Below are positions 8,307-17,518 of a DNA stretch of 39,710 nucleotides, one piece after another. The notes beneath the pieces are model-generated. The model ran no database searches. It was not told the origin of the DNA and saw only the letters and a program-made list of their open reading frames with translations. The stretch comes from Christensenella hongkongensis (GTDB lineage: Bacteria; Bacillota; Clostridia; Christensenellales; Christensenellaceae), in the NCBI RefSeq assembly GCF_000981035.1, contig NZ_LAYJ01000047.1:1-39710 (forward strand). The letters run 5' to 3'. The position numbers and the translations under genes were made by a program. Numbering within the stretch: the first letter of the stretch is position 1; each line of letters opens with the position of its first letter.

Positions 8307-8999
8307 ATGAAAAGAGGAAAAAATTATCAGGACAGTGTAAAGTCCTATGACAAAATGAATTTGTTCGATCCGGAAGAGGCGATCAAGCTTTGCCAGAGTA
8401 CGGCAAAGGCGAAATTCGACGAAACGATCGAGCTTTCCGTAAAATTGGGCGTTGATCCCCGCCATGCAGACCAGCAGGTAAGGGGCGCTGTCGTTCTTCC
8501 CCATGGCACCGGTAAAACGGTGCGCGTGCTTGTTATCGCAAAGGGCGACAAAGCAAAGGAAGCCGAAGATGCGGGCGCTGATTTTGTAGGCGCTGAGGAA
8601 ATGATCGAGAAAATCCAAAAGGAAAACTGGTTTGACTTTGACGTAATCGTGGCTACGCCTGATATGATGGGCCAGATTGGCCGCATCGGTAAGGTGCTTG
8701 GGCCTAAGGGACTCATGCCGAACCCGAAATCCGGTACGGTTACGATGGATATTGCTAAGGCGATTGCCGATATCAAAGCCGGTAAAGTGGAGTACAGGGT
8801 TGACAAGACCTCTATCATCCACGTTCCGATTGGCAAAAAGAGCTTTACAGAGGATCAGCTGAGGGAGAACCTCAAAGCGATCATGGATGCAATCGTGAAG
8901 GCAAAGCCATCCGCTGCAAAGGGTACGTACCTTAAGAGCGTTGTGCTTTCTGCAACGATGGGCCCCGGCGTAAAGTGTAATCCGATCAGGTTCATCTAA
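8307..8999 (+). CDS. rplA: 50S ribosomal protein L1
   Basis: A 230-aa L1 of standard length, with the YDPEEA-like N-terminal segment, LPHGTGK, and the family block [22 protein letters not shown]1 forms the mobile stalk at the E site and in many bacteria represses its own operon through a leader RNA. Translation is coupled to rplK (3-base spacing). A strong terminator follows, so rplJ-rplL-rpoB are not continued here, unlike the commonest gene order. Confidence 0.98.
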   Translation: MKRGKNYQDSVKSYDKMNLFDPEEAIKLCQSTAKAKFDETIELSVKLGVDPRHADQQVRGAVVLPHGTGKTVRVLVIAKGDKAKEAEDAGADFVGAEEMIEKIQKENWFDFDVIVATPDMMGQIGRIGKVLGPKGLMPNPKSGTVTMDIAKAIADIKAGKVEYRVDKTSIIHVPIGKKSFTEDQLRENLKAIMDAIVKAKPSAAKGTYLKSVVLSATMGPGVKCNPIRFI

Positions 9000-9018
9000 A
9001 ATATCACAGCAAAGAAGC

Positions 9019-9054
9019 AAAAGACCTTCAGGCACAATGCCGAAGGTCTTTTTT
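9019..9054 (+). terminator. Terminator after rplA
   Basis: AAGACCTTC pairs with GAAGGTCTT, and an inner GGC/GCC pair of arms extends the stem past a one-base bulge. Six Ts follow. This closes the ribosomal protein operon. Confidence 0.92.
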
Positions 9055-9115
9055 GTGGGATTCTGTAAAATTGGTAAATTGTGGGAAACAATTTTGGAAT
9101 CAACAAAGAAAGCTG

Positions 9116-9150
9116 TTGCATAATTATACATTTAGATGTATAATTATGTA
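9116..9150 (+). promoter_or_regulatory. argC promoter with two overlapping ARG-box-like palindromes
   Basis: TTGCAT (9116-9121) and a perfect TATAAT (9139-9144) are exactly 17 bases apart. Two near-palindromes, TGCATAATTATACA (9117-9130) and TGTATAATTATGTA (9137-9150), lie 20 bases apart and cover both promoter boxes. Paired AT-rich palindromes about two helical turns apart are the classic layout for hexameric ArgR/AhrC, so arginine-dependent repression of argCBD is inferred. An AAGGAG ribosome site follows at 9161. Confidence 0.75.
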
Positions 9151-9177
9151 TAAAATATACAAGGAGTATCAATTAAC

Positions 9178-10212
9178 ATGATTAATGTCAGCGTAATCGG
9201 CGCGACGGGTTATGTGGGCGAGGAGCTTTTGCGGCTGCTCTCGGCACATCCTGAGGTATCGGTGAAGAAAGCGGTTTCAAAGAGCTTTGCAGGGCAAAGC
9301 CTGAAAGACCTGTATGCAAATTTTGTTCCGGGCAAGAACATTGTACTGGACGAATCGGACGGGGACGCAGGAGAAGCGGAGTTCGTATTTTTATGCCTGC
9401 CACATGGCGAATCCCTGAAGGCTGCGCCAAAGCTGCTCAAAAAGGGGCACAAGGTGATCGACCTGTCGGGTGATTTCCGCTACGACGACGTCAGCCTGTA
9501 TGAAAAATGGTACAATATCACCCATACGGCAAAGCAGGAGAACCAGCAGGCAGTTTACGGTTTGCCGGAGTTTTTTAAGGACGCGATCAGGAACACGGAT
9601 TTTGCTTCAAATCCCGGCTGCTACACGACTACAAGTATCCTTGCGCTTGCCCCGCTTCTCAAAGAAGGGCTTGTAAGCGAAAAGGGAATTGTGATTGATG
9701 CAAAGTCCGGCGTAACAGGAGCGGGACGTAAGGAGAAACTTGCTTATTCCTATTGCGAAACAGCGGATAATTTCAAGGCGTATTCTGTGGTGAACCATCG
9801 GCACACCTCGGAAATCGAAGAACAGCTTTCCTCTATTTCCGGCCAGGATGTGCGCTTGTTGTTTACGCCGCACCTTTTGCCGGTGAAGCGCGGCATCCTC
9901 GCTACGATTTACGCGGATATGGAGGAAGGTGCAGACGCGCTTTCTATTGCCGGAGCATACGAAAAGTACTATGGGGACGCTCCCTTTACACATGTACTGC
10001 CCCATGGGCAGCTTCCCGAGCTGAAATTCGTGGTCGGCTCCAACAACTGTATGATCGGCTTCGAGCTTTCGCCAAGGACGGGCAAGCTCGTGATTGTTTC
10101 CTGCACGGATAACCTCATCAAGGGCGCCGCAGGGCAGGCAATCCAGAATTTTAACATTATGAACGGCTTTGAAGAAACGCTCGGTCTCCCGCAGATCGCA
10201 TGGTATTTATAA
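9178..10212 (+). CDS. argC: N-acetyl-gamma-glutamyl-phosphate reductase
   Basis: A 344-aa ArgC, the third step of arginine synthesis: NADPH-dependent reduction of N-acetylglutamyl phosphate to the semialdehyde. The Rossmann GATGYVGEE motif is at 8-16, the catalytic cysteine is C148 in SNPGCYTT, and HRHTSEIEEQL and FTPHLLPVKRGI are conserved substrate-site blocks. AAGGAG precedes the ATG by 11 bases. It is the first gene of the argCBD unit and should be arginine-repressed through the upstream operator. Confidence 0.97.
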   Translation: MINVSVIGATGYVGEELLRLLSAHPEVSVKKAVSKSFAGQSLKDLYANFVPGKNIVLDESDGDAGEAEFVFLCLPHGESLKAAPKLLKKGHKVIDLSGDFRYDDVSLYEKWYNITHTAKQENQQAVYGLPEFFKDAIRNTDFASNPGCYTTTSILALAPLLKEGLVSEKGIVIDAKSGVTGAGRKEKLAYSYCETADNFKAYSVVNHRHTSEIEEQLSSISGQDVRLLFTPHLLPVKRGILATIYADMEEGADALSIAGAYEKYYGDAPFTHVLPHGQLPELKFVVGSNNCMIGFELSPRTGKLVIVSCTDNLIKGAAGQAIQNFNIMNGFEETLGLPQIAWYL

Positions 10213-10224
10213 AGGAGTAATACA

Positions 10225-11088
10225 ATGCAAAAATATATTGAACGTGCAAACGTGCTTATAGAGGCCCTTCCCTATATCCAGCGCCTGTTTGGAAAAACGA
10301 TCGTAATCAAATACGGCGGCGCGGCAATGACAAACGAGGATCTGACGCAAAAGATACTGGAGGATGTGACGCTCCTGAAGTTTGTAGGGATGAATCCGAT
10401 CCTCGTGCACGGGGGCGGGCCGGATATCAACCATATGCTCGATTCGCTTGACATCAAACCAAAGTTTGTGGACGGGCTGCGCGTAACGGACGATGCGACC
10501 ATGGAGGTCGTACAGATGGTGCTTACAGGAAAGATCAATAAGGAGATCGTAGCCAGGCTAAACGGCATGGGCGCGGGCGCAATCGGCCTTTGCGGTATCG
10601 ACGGAAACATCATCAAGGCGGTAAAAGCGCCGCCCAAAAACGGCGTGGATCTTGGAAATGTGGGGCAGATCGTATCGATCAATACCGATTTGCTCAATAC
10701 GCTTGCGCACGACCAGTATATCCCGGTGATCGCGCCTGTGGGCACGGGCGACCACGGCGAGAGCTATAATATCAACGCAGACACGGTAGCCGGTGCAATC
10801 GCAACAGCGCTGAAAGCGGAAAAGCTGATCTTCCTGACGGATACGGACGGTGTGCGGACAAAGGAAGACGATCCGGAATCCCTCTTGTATGTCGCGTCAA
10901 AAACGGATATACTAAATATGATCGACGAGGGGAAAATTACAGGGGGAATGCTGCCCAAGGTATCAAGCTGCCTTTCCGCTATTGAAAAAGGCGTCGGCAG
11001 GGCCCATATCCTGAACGGCACGATCCCGCATCCGATTATATTGGAAATCTTTACGGATTCCGGTATCGGCACGATGGTGACGGGCTGA
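10225..11088 (+). CDS. argB: Acetylglutamate kinase (arginine-sensitive type)
   Basis: A 287-aa N-acetylglutamate kinase, which phosphorylates N-acetylglutamate using ATP. Motifs seen: KYGGAAM at 29-35, HGGGPDIN at 62-69, and a C-terminal GGMLPKVSSCLSAIEKGVGRAHILNG block. The N-terminal segment ERANVLIEALPYIQRLFGKT is the extra helix found in hexameric, arginine-inhibited NAG kinases, so feedback inhibition by arginine is likely. It starts 12 bases after argC with a GGAG site. Confidence 0.97.
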   Translation: MQKYIERANVLIEALPYIQRLFGKTIVIKYGGAAMTNEDLTQKILEDVTLLKFVGMNPILVHGGGPDINHMLDSLDIKPKFVDGLRVTDDATMEVVQMVLTGKINKEIVARLNGMGAGAIGLCGIDGNIIKAVKAPPKNGVDLGNVGQIVSINTDLLNTLAHDQYIPVIAPVGTGDHGESYNINADTVAGAIATALKAEKLIFLTDTDGVRTKEDDPESLLYVASKTDILNMIDEGKITGGMLPKVSSCLSAIEKGVGRAHILNGTIPHPIILEIFTDSGIGTMVTG

Positions 11089-11154
11089 AGCAGGCGGTCA
11101 CGGTTTTACTGTGCGTAAAGGATACCGGCGCGATACCTGTATATAGGAGATAAA

Positions 11155-12345
11155 ATGACTTACGATGAACTCAGGGAACTGGATTCCCAATATTATATGG
11201 AAGTATTCGGCGAACGGCTGCCCGTGGTTTTTGACCACGGAAAGGACACCCACCTGTTTGATATTGACGGGAAGGAATATGTGGATTTTCTTGCGGGGAT
11301 TGCGGTAAACGCGCTAGGCTATTCCGATGGGGGGTTCCAGGAGACGCTCAGGAACCAGATCGGCCGGGTGATCCACACCTGCAATTATTTTTACAACGAA
11401 CCGCAGGCAAAGCTGGCGCAGCTTTTGTGTAAGAAGACAGGTTTTGACCGTGTGTTTTTTGGAAACAGCGGCGCGGAGGCAAACGAGTGCGCATTGAAGC
11501 TTGCAAAAAAATATGCGTTCCGCAAGGGGCGCGATACGGCAAAGTTTGTCTGCCTGAAAAACAGCTTTCACGGGCGTACGCTTTTAACGCTTTCCGCCAC
11601 GGGACAGGAAAAATTCCACACTGCGTTTGCGCCGATGGCTTATGACTTCATTACGATTGAAGCAAACGACATGGATGCCGCAAAAGCCGCTGTTACACAG
11701 GAAATTTGTGGTGTAATACTAGAAGTAGTACAGGGCGAAAGCGGTGTTTTTCCGCTTGAAAAAGAGTTCGTTCAGCTTGTGGCAGACCTTTGCAGTAAGC
11801 AGGATGTGATGCTGATCATTGACGAGGTGCAAACCGGCATGGGGCGCACGGGAACCTTCCTCGCGCAGGAGAAGTTTGGCGTGAAAGCAGATATCACGAC
11901 GCTTGCCAAGGCCCTTGGAAACGGCGTGCCGATCGGCGCGTGCCTTGCAAACGCAAAAGCAGCCTCCGCATTTACAGGTGGGGATCACGGCTCTACATTT
12001 GGCGGCAATCCGCTTGCGTGCGCGGCGGGACTTTATGTTACGGAGAAGATAGACGGCGCGATGCTGGGGCGGATCGGCGACCTCGGCGGTTATTTCAAAT
12101 CCCGCCTGCAGGATTTGATGGAAAAGCATCCGGCCCGGATCACCGACGTTCGCGGCATGGGGCTTATGCTCGGGGCGCAGCTTTCAGAAAAAGAGGACGC
12201 GCACGATGTCGCGCTCAAACTTCTGAAAAACGGAGTTGTGATCGGAACCGCAGGCTGCAATACATTGCGGTTTGTTCCACCGTTTGTCCTGACAAAAGGG
12301 GATATCGACCATTTGATCGATGCGCTGGAAGCAATTTTTTCATAG
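11155..12345 (+). CDS. argD: Acetylornithine aminotransferase
   Basis: A 396-aa class III PLP aminotransferase that makes N-acetylornithine from the semialdehyde and glutamate. Features are GNSGAEANECALKLA (PLP phosphate site, around 103-117), SFHGRTLL, IIDEVQTGMGRTG with D223, and the Schiff-base lysine K252 in TLAKALGNGVPIGA. The context directly after argB favours the arginine pathway over related ornithine or GABA aminotransferases. There is a 66-base gap to argB without a clear terminator. Confidence 0.95.
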   Translation: MTYDELRELDSQYYMEVFGERLPVVFDHGKDTHLFDIDGKEYVDFLAGIAVNALGYSDGGFQETLRNQIGRVIHTCNYFYNEPQAKLAQLLCKKTGFDRVFFGNSGAEANECALKLAKKYAFRKGRDTAKFVCLKNSFHGRTLLTLSATGQEKFHTAFAPMAYDFITIEANDMDAAKAAVTQEICGVILEVVQGESGVFPLEKEFVQLVADLCSKQDVMLIIDEVQTGMGRTGTFLAQEKFGVKADITTLAKALGNGVPIGACLANAKAASAFTGGDHGSTFGGNPLACAAGLYVTEKIDGAMLGRIGDLGGYFKSRLQDLMEKHPARITDVRGMGLMLGAQLSEKEDAHDVALKLLKNGVVIGTAGCNTLRFVPPFVLTKGDIDHLIDALEAIFS

Positions 12346-12352
12346 AAGGAAG

Positions 12353-12377
12353 AGCAGGCAAGGTTGTCTGCTTTTTT
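12353..12377 (+). terminator. Terminator between argD and carB
   Basis: AGCAGGCA and TGTCTGCT (one G-T pair) close an AGGT loop, followed by five Ts. It suggests that carB is only partly co-transcribed with argCBD or has its own promoter in the AT-rich 35 bases that follow. Confidence 0.8.
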
Positions 12378-12412
12378 ATAAAATTTAGATTGAAGTATTT
12401 GGGGGACAAAAA

Positions 12413-15400
12413 ATGCCAAAAATAACCGACATTCAAAAGATACTTGTTATTGGTTCCGGGCCGATCATCATCGGCCAGGCAGCTGAATTTGACTACAGCG
12501 GCACGCAGGCCTGCAAAGCCCTGAAGGAAGAGGGCTATGAGGTTGTGCTGATCAATTCCAATCCCGCGACCATCATGACGGACGTTGGAATGGCGGATAA
12601 GGTATACATCGAACCGATCACGCTCGATACGGTTATCAGGATACTGAAAAAAGAAAAGCCGCAGGGCATCATTGCAACGCTTGGCGGACAGACGGGGCTC
12701 AACATGGCGATTGAGCTGGATAGCTGCGGCATTCTCCCAAAGCTTGGAATCCGTCTCCTTGGTACGCAGCTCGATTCCATCAAGCTCGCAGAGGACAGGG
12801 AGCTGTTCAAAGACCTGATGGTGAAAACAGGCCAGAAAACAACGCATTCCACGATTGTTACCTCGCTTGAGGAAGCGGAGGCGTTCTCGCATGAGTGCGA
12901 TTTTCCGCTTATTGTCCGTCCGGCGTATACGCTTGGCGGAACGGGCGGCGGTACAGCGCACAATATGGACGAGCTGATGGACATCACCGCGCGCGGCCTG
13001 AAAATGAGCCTCATCCACCAGGTGCTTATGGAGCAAAGCGTAGCCGGATGGAAGGAAATTGAATACGAGGTTATCCGCGATAACGCGGATAACTGCATTA
13101 TTGTATGTAATATGGAAAATATCGATCCGGTGGGGGTGCATACGGGCGACAGCATCGTTGTTGCGCCCTCGCAGACGCTGACGGACAGGGAATACCAGAT
13201 GCTGCGCACCTCAGCGCTTAAAATCATCCGTGCGCTCGACATCAAGGGCGGCTGCAACATCCAGTATGCGCTTGATCCCAATTCCTATGATTATGTGGTT
13301 ATCGAGGTGAATCCGCGCGTGTCGCGCTCCTCGGCGCTTGCTTCCAAAGCAACCGGCTATCCGATTGCGCGCGTTGCCGCGAAAATTGCCGTGGGATATA
13401 ACCTCGACGAAATCAAAAATTCCGTTACAGGAAAGACGTACGCCTGCTTTGAGCCTGCGCTCGACTATGTGGTCACAAAAGTACCGCGCTGGCCGTTTGA
13501 CAAGTTTTCCGGCGCGGACAGGGCGCTTGGAACCCAAATGAAAGCAACCGGAGAGGTTATGGCGATCGGGCGTAATATAGAGGAATCGCTTTTGAAGGCG
13601 ATCGACTGCCTGGACGTAAAGCTGAATTATAACCTTGGCATGAAAAATATCGATAACTGGACGCTGAACGAGCTGGATGAATCGCTTAAAAATCCGGATG
13701 ATGAGCGTATCTTCGTGCTGTCAAAGGCGCTCGAGCGTGGCTATACGGTGGAAAAGCTGCATGAGATTACGCAGATTGACGAGTTCTTTATCAATAAGCT
13801 CAAAAACATTGTGGACCTTTCCAAACGGCTCAGGAGTTATACCATAGAGGATTTGCCTGAGTGGGTGCTGCGCAAATGCAAAAAGGTCGGCTTTGGCGAC
13901 GGATATATCGCAGACTGTATCGGCGCGCACGAATCACAGATCACGTATATGCGTAACGCGCTTGGCATCAAGCCGTCGTTCAAGAAGGTAGACACCTGCG
14001 CGGGCGAGTTCAAGGCGGTTACGCCGTATTATTATTCTACCTACGACAACGAGGACGAGGTGGAGCTTTCGGATAAAAAGAAGGTTATTGTACTTGGTTC
14101 CGGGCCGATCAGGATTGGTCAGGGAATTGAATTTGATTACTGCTCCGTGCATTCGGTCAATACGCTCAAGGAGCTTGGTTATGAATCGATCATCATCAAC
14201 TCCAATCCGGAAACGGTATCCACAGATTTCGATACGTCCGATAAGCTTTATTTCGAGCCGCTTACCAAGGAATGCGTGCTCGATATTATCGATAAGGAAA
14301 AGCCGGAGGGCGTGATTGTACAGTTTGGCGGGCAGACCGCGATCAATCTGGCACAGCCCATCCACAACAACGGCAAAACGATCCTTGGCACCAGCGTGGA
14401 GGATATCGACAGGGCTGAAGACCGCGATAAATTCCTGCACGTATTGCAACAACTGGATATTCCGCTTCCCAAAGGGGATACGACGTTTTCACTCGAGCAT
14501 GCGCTCGAGGCGGCTGCGGACATTGGCTATCCGGTGCTTGTCCGTCCTTCCTACGTTCTTGGAGGACGCGCAATGGAGGTCGTTTACAACGATGCGGAGC
14601 TGACCGAATACATGACCATGGCTGCGGAGGTATCGCCGGACAAGCCTGTTTTGATCGATAAATACGTAGTGGGCAAGGAAATCGAGCTGGACGCGGTATG
14701 CGACGGCGAAGACGTGCTTGTAGTTGGAATCATGGAGCATCTCGAACGCGCAGGCGTTCATTCGGGCGACAGCTTTGCTGTGTATCCCACACAGTCCATT
14801 TCAAAAGAGGCAAAGAAGAAAATTGCGGAATACGGCATTGCGCTGGGCCGCGCCCTCGGCGTAAAAGGGCTTTTCAATATCCAGTTTGTTATGGATAAGG
14901 AAGAGAACGTGTACGTGATAGAGGTGAACCCGCGCGCAAGCCGGACGGTTCCGATTCTTTCCAAGGTTACTGGCATCAATATGGTGGCGCTTGCGACACG
15001 CGTCATGATGGGAGAGAGCCTGAAGGATATGGGCTTTGAGACAAGCGTACACAAGGAATCAAAGTTAATTACAGTCAAGGCGCCGGTATTCTCCTTTGCC
15101 AAGCTGGCTACGGTGGACACCTTCCTCGGGCCTGAGATGAAATCCACAGGCGAGGTCATGGGAACGGACAGGACGTTTATCAAGGCGCTTAAAAAGGCGT
15201 TTCTGGCGTCAGGCAGCAGCATCCCGGATAAGGAAGGCAAGATACTGATCAGCGTTGCGAACCGTGATAAGGAGGAGGCGCTTGGCATTGCCAGGGAAAT
15301 GCAGGAATGCGGCTTTGAGCTGTGCGCGACTCCGGGTACGCACGCATATTTTAAGGAGCATGGCTTTGACGTGGAGCTTGTGCCAAATGAGAAGGTATTG

Positions 15401-15607
15401 GACCGTATCAAAAACGGCGATTTTGTGCTGATCGTGAATACGCCAACCCGCGGCAAGCAAAAGACGCGCAGTGGTTTTCACCTGCGCCGCACGGCGGTGG
15501 GCTTCAACGTGCCGTGCATCACCTCCATGGATACGGTGAATTCCATGCTGAAGGTGTTGCAGTCGGACGATAACCTCAGCATCATTCCGCTCAATGAGTA
15601 TAAGTAA
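12413..15607 (+). CDS. carB: Carbamoyl-phosphate synthase large subunit
   Basis: A 1064-aa synthase subunit of full length. It uses ammonia from the glutaminase subunit, bicarbonate and two ATP to make carbamoyl phosphate for arginine and pyrimidines. The two homologous ATP-grasp halves are evident: [20 protein letters not shown] near the start and [19 protein letters not shown] at about 562, each followed by an INSNPxT block; a C-terminal MGS-like allosteric domain ends the protein ([18 protein letters not shown]). The small subunit carA is not adjacent, which is unusual, so it must be encoded elsewhere. GGGGG precedes the ATG by about 8 bases. Confidence 0.98.
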   Translation: MPKITDIQKILVIGSGPIIIGQAAEFDYSGTQACKALKEEGYEVVLINSNPATIMTDVGMADKVYIEPITLDTVIRILKKEKPQGIIATLGGQTGLNMAIELDSCGILPKLGIRLLGTQLDSIKLAEDRELFKDLMVKTGQKTTHSTIVTSLEEAEAFSHECDFPLIVRPAYTLGGTGGGTAHNMDELMDITARGLKMSLIHQVLMEQSVAGWKEIEYEVIRDNADNCIIVCNMENIDPVGVHTGDSIVVAPSQTLTDREYQMLRTSALKIIRALDIKGGCNIQYALDPNSYDYVVIEVNPRVSRSSALASKATGYPIARVAAKIAVGYNLDEIKNSVTGKTYACFEPALDYVVTKVPRWPFDKFSGADRALGTQMKATGEVMAIGRNIEESLLKAIDCLDVKLNYNLGMKNIDNWTLNELDESLKNPDDERIFVLSKALERGYTVEKLHEITQIDEFFINKLKNIVDLSKRLRSYTIEDLPEWVLRKCKKVGFGDGYIADCIGAHESQITYMRNALGIKPSFKKVDTCAGEFKAVTPYYYSTYDNEDEVELSDKKKVIVLGSGPIRIGQGIEFDYCSVHSVNTLKELGYESIIINSNPETVSTDFDTSDKLYFEPLTKECVLDIIDKEKPEGVIVQFGGQTAINLAQPIHNNGKTILGTSVEDIDRAEDRDKFLHVLQQLDIPLPKGDTTFSLEHALEAAADIGYPVLVRPSYVLGGRAMEVVYNDAELTEYMTMAAEVSPDKPVLIDKYVVGKEIELDAVCDGEDVLVVGIMEHLERAGVHSGDSFAVYPTQSISKEAKKKIAEYGIALGRALGVKGLFNIQFVMDKEENVYVIEVNPRASRTVPILSKVTGINMVALATRVMMGESLKDMGFETSVHKESKLITVKAPVFSFAKLATVDTFLGPEMKSTGEVMGTDRTFIKALKKAFLASGSSIPDKEGKILISVANRDKEEALGIAREMQECGFELCATPGTHAYFKEHGFDVELVPNEKVLDRIKNGDFVLIVNTPTRGKQKTRSGFHLRRTAVGFNVPCITSMDTVNSMLKVLQSDDNLSIIPLNEYK

Positions 15608-15622
15608 GGCGGGTGAACGGTT

Positions 15623-16150
15623 ATGATGGACCAGATAACGCTTGTAAAGGCGACTGACGCGGACGCGCAGGAAATACTCGATATCACAAGGCTCGCCTTT
15701 GATTTGTATGCGCAGGAAATCCGCAAGCGCGAGAGCGTGGCGGCGCTTTATGAGACGATTGACGACGTGCTTTCCGATATCCATAACAAAAACGTAATCG
15801 TAGCCCGTATTGACGATGAGATGGTTGGAAGCGTTCGGTTTGAGATCCTTTCGGACGGCATTGCCTATCTGAGCAGGTTTTCCATCGATCCGCAGGCGCA
15901 GAACCTTGGAATCGGCGGGCTGCTGCTCGAAAAGGTAAAGATCGAATGCCTCGCAATGGGGGTGCGCGCGATCACGCTGCATACGGCGTCCAAAATGCGC
16001 TCCACTGTTGCGTTTTATCTCAAAAACGGATACTATATCCATTCCATTTCGAGGGACAGCGACTATATCCGCGCACTGATGGTGAACGAGATATGCGAAA
16101 TGGATGAAATGTACGACTATGAATCCGTATGCGCCCGCGCAAAGCATTGA
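15623..16150 (+). CDS. GNAT family N-acetyltransferase
   Basis: A 175-aa acetyltransferase of the GNAT fold. The core is readable: VARIDDEMVGSVRFEI (beta strands 2-4), LSRFSIDPQAQNLGIGGLLLEKV (acetyl-CoA-binding motif A, with QNLGIGG), then ITLHTASKM and FYLKNGYY (motif B). It starts 15 bases after carB with a weak GGGTGA site; ATG at 15626 is an alternative. The substrate is not predictable. Co-transcription with carB is possible. Confidence 0.85.
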   Translation: MMDQITLVKATDADAQEILDITRLAFDLYAQEIRKRESVAALYETIDDVLSDIHNKNVIVARIDDEMVGSVRFEILSDGIAYLSRFSIDPQAQNLGIGGLLLEKVKIECLAMGVRAITLHTASKMRSTVAFYLKNGYYIHSISRDSDYIRALMVNEICEMDEMYDYESVCARAKH

Positions 16151-16213
16151 TTTGCGGTTTGTGCACCGCAAGCCGTGTTTATCAATAATAAGCAAAAAAC
16201 GGAGGAAAATGCT

Positions 16214-16483
16214 ATGATTTCTTTATTGCTTGGCCTTGCCGCACTGATTTGTGATATTTTATCCCTCTTTCCGCAGGTGGGCGTGCCTTACCTTTCGTTG
16301 ATTGGCTTTGTGCTCGCGATTGTTGCGGTTGCAACCGGTAGCAAGATCATCAAGGTGGATCCAAACGATAAAAACGCACGTGCCGGTAAAGCAATCGGCG
16401 TGGTCTGCATTGTGCTTGCGCTCCTGGGTGTGATTTTCTCGTTGATATTGATCCCGCTCGGTTGCCTTGCATTTGTGTTTTAA
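16214..16483 (+). CDS. Small multi-helix membrane protein (DUF4190-like)
   Basis: An 89-aa hydrophobic protein with three predicted membrane helices (about 2-20, 24-42 and 60-86). Short proteins of this shape with a GxxxG-rich start and a KAGKAIGVVCIVLALLG segment resemble the DUF4190 group, whose function is unknown. The ATG at 16214 is chosen because GGAGG lies 8 bases before it; the frame is open 13 codons further upstream without a ribosome site. Confidence 0.75.
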   Translation: MISLLLGLAALICDILSLFPQVGVPYLSLIGFVLAIVAVATGSKIIKVDPNDKNARAGKAIGVVCIVLALLGVIFSLILIPLGCLAFVF

Positions 16484-16532
16484 CCGGAAAGACCGGGCCG
16501 CAAAAGGCGGCTTATAAGAAGCGGACAGTTTT

Positions 16533-16571
16533 GGAACGGTATAGCGGTTTTCGCTATACCGTTTCTTTTTT
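16533..16571 (+). terminator. Strong terminator
   Basis: A 13-bp stem (GAACGGTATAGCG with CGCTATACCGTTT, one mismatch-tolerant end) with a GTTTT loop and a run of Ts. It ends the carB-to-membrane-protein stretch. Confidence 0.92.
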
Positions 16572-16687
16572 CCCTGAACAAAAATCAGAAGCCCATTGGA
16601 TTCCGCTATGGCATGAAGCAGTAACTGGTTTTCGTCTTGTCATTTCCTTTAAACAATATAATTTTATTGTTTTTCGATAAAAATTTA

Positions 16688-16716
16688 TTGACATAACGAA
16701 AAATGGGCGATATACT
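16688..16716 (+). promoter_or_regulatory. Promoter of the DUF2975/HTH pair
   Basis: Perfect TTGACA (16688-16693), a 17-base spacer and TATACT (16711-16716). The start codon at 16757 is preceded by GGAGG. Confidence 0.85.
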
Positions 16717-16756
16717 TGCCATGATAACATATGCTTGAATCACCGGAGGCAAACTT

Positions 16757-17191
16757 ATGAAATATGGACAAATAAGTGTAAAGATACTGAATGGCGCAAT
16801 CATAGTATGTATGATGGCGATTATCGCCCTGTTTACAACCACGCCGGTTTTGGCAAAGTACATATTCAGTTTGTACATTGTACAAAATCTTGTGTTCTGT
16901 TATACGGCAGGCGCTATCGCACTGTGGTTTCTTTTTGAACTGCGTAAGCTGATTTTAAGCGTGCGCGACGGCAATCCATTCGTCCGCCGGAACGTAACGA
17001 GCTTAAAACGGCTGTCGCTGGCGTTGGCGTTGCTGATGGCAGATTTTATCTTTATATTTTGTTTCGTGCCTTCCATTTCCAAGCTGTTGTGTATCGCGTT
17101 GCTGCTGCTCGGCGTGCTTTGCGCACAGGTGCTTGCATACCTGATTGAGCGCGCGGCGGAATACCGTGAAGAAATCGACCTTACGGTCTGA
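16757..17191 (+). CDS. DUF2975-type membrane protein
   Basis: A 144-aa protein with four predicted membrane helices (about 10-33, 38-62, 80-103 and 107-130). The ELRKLILSVRDGNPFVRRNVTSLKRLS stretch between helices 2 and 3 is typical of DUF2975, in which a short loop with a GNPF motif links helix pairs. The family almost always sits beside a small XRE regulator, as here. Biochemical function is not known. Confidence 0.85.
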   Translation: MKYGQISVKILNGAIIVCMMAIIALFTTTPVLAKYIFSLYIVQNLVFCYTAGAIALWFLFELRKLILSVRDGNPFVRRNVTSLKRLSLALALLMADFIFIFCFVPSISKLLCIALLLLGVLCAQVLAYLIERAAEYREEIDLTV

Positions 17192-17199
17192 GGTGGGGT

Positions 17200-17415
17200 A
17201 TGGCGATACTTGTGAACCTGGACGTAATGATGGCGAAACGCAAAATAAGCCTGAACGAGCTTGCGGCGAAGGTGGATATCTCGCTTGCGAATTTATCGAT
17301 TCTGAAAAACAACAAATGCAGGGCGGTACGATTTTCAACCCTGAATGCACTTTGCAGGGCGCTTGACTGCCAACCGGCAGACCTTCTGGAGTATGTGCCG
17401 GAGGAAGAAGCCTGA
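17200..17415 (+). CDS. Small XRE/Cro-type regulator (YozG-like)
   Basis: A 71-aa protein that is nearly all helix-turn-helix. It has the pattern VNLDVMMAKRKISLNELAAKVDISLANLSILKNNKCRAVRFSTLNALCRALDCQPADLLEY of the YozG/HTH_26 group. It starts 8 bases after the DUF2975 gene with an AGGTGGGG site, so the two are translated from one message. It probably regulates this pair. No terminator is seen behind it; about 100 bases separate it from the next gene. Confidence 0.9.
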   Translation: MAILVNLDVMMAKRKISLNELAAKVDISLANLSILKNNKCRAVRFSTLNALCRALDCQPADLLEYVPEEEA

Positions 17416-17518
17416 TCCAAAGCGTACATTAGAATGACGATCCCTGTTTCGATAAGTATTTGCGGGGAAGTATTTTGTGCACCCAAAAATGAACGCTATC
17501 ACATAGATTGGAGTACTT

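Noticed and set aside
7845-9131. A 428-codon open frame on the minus strand opposite rplK-rplA
   Set aside because: It is an antisense shadow of two certain ribosomal protein genes, with no ribosome site and no family resemblance.
12215-13141. A 308-codon minus-strand frame across argD and carB
   Set aside because: It lies wholly opposite two well-identified genes and has a random-like composition.
16462-16680. A 72-codon plus-strand frame after the small membrane protein
   Set aside because: It overlaps the previous gene and a strong terminator, and has no ribosome site.
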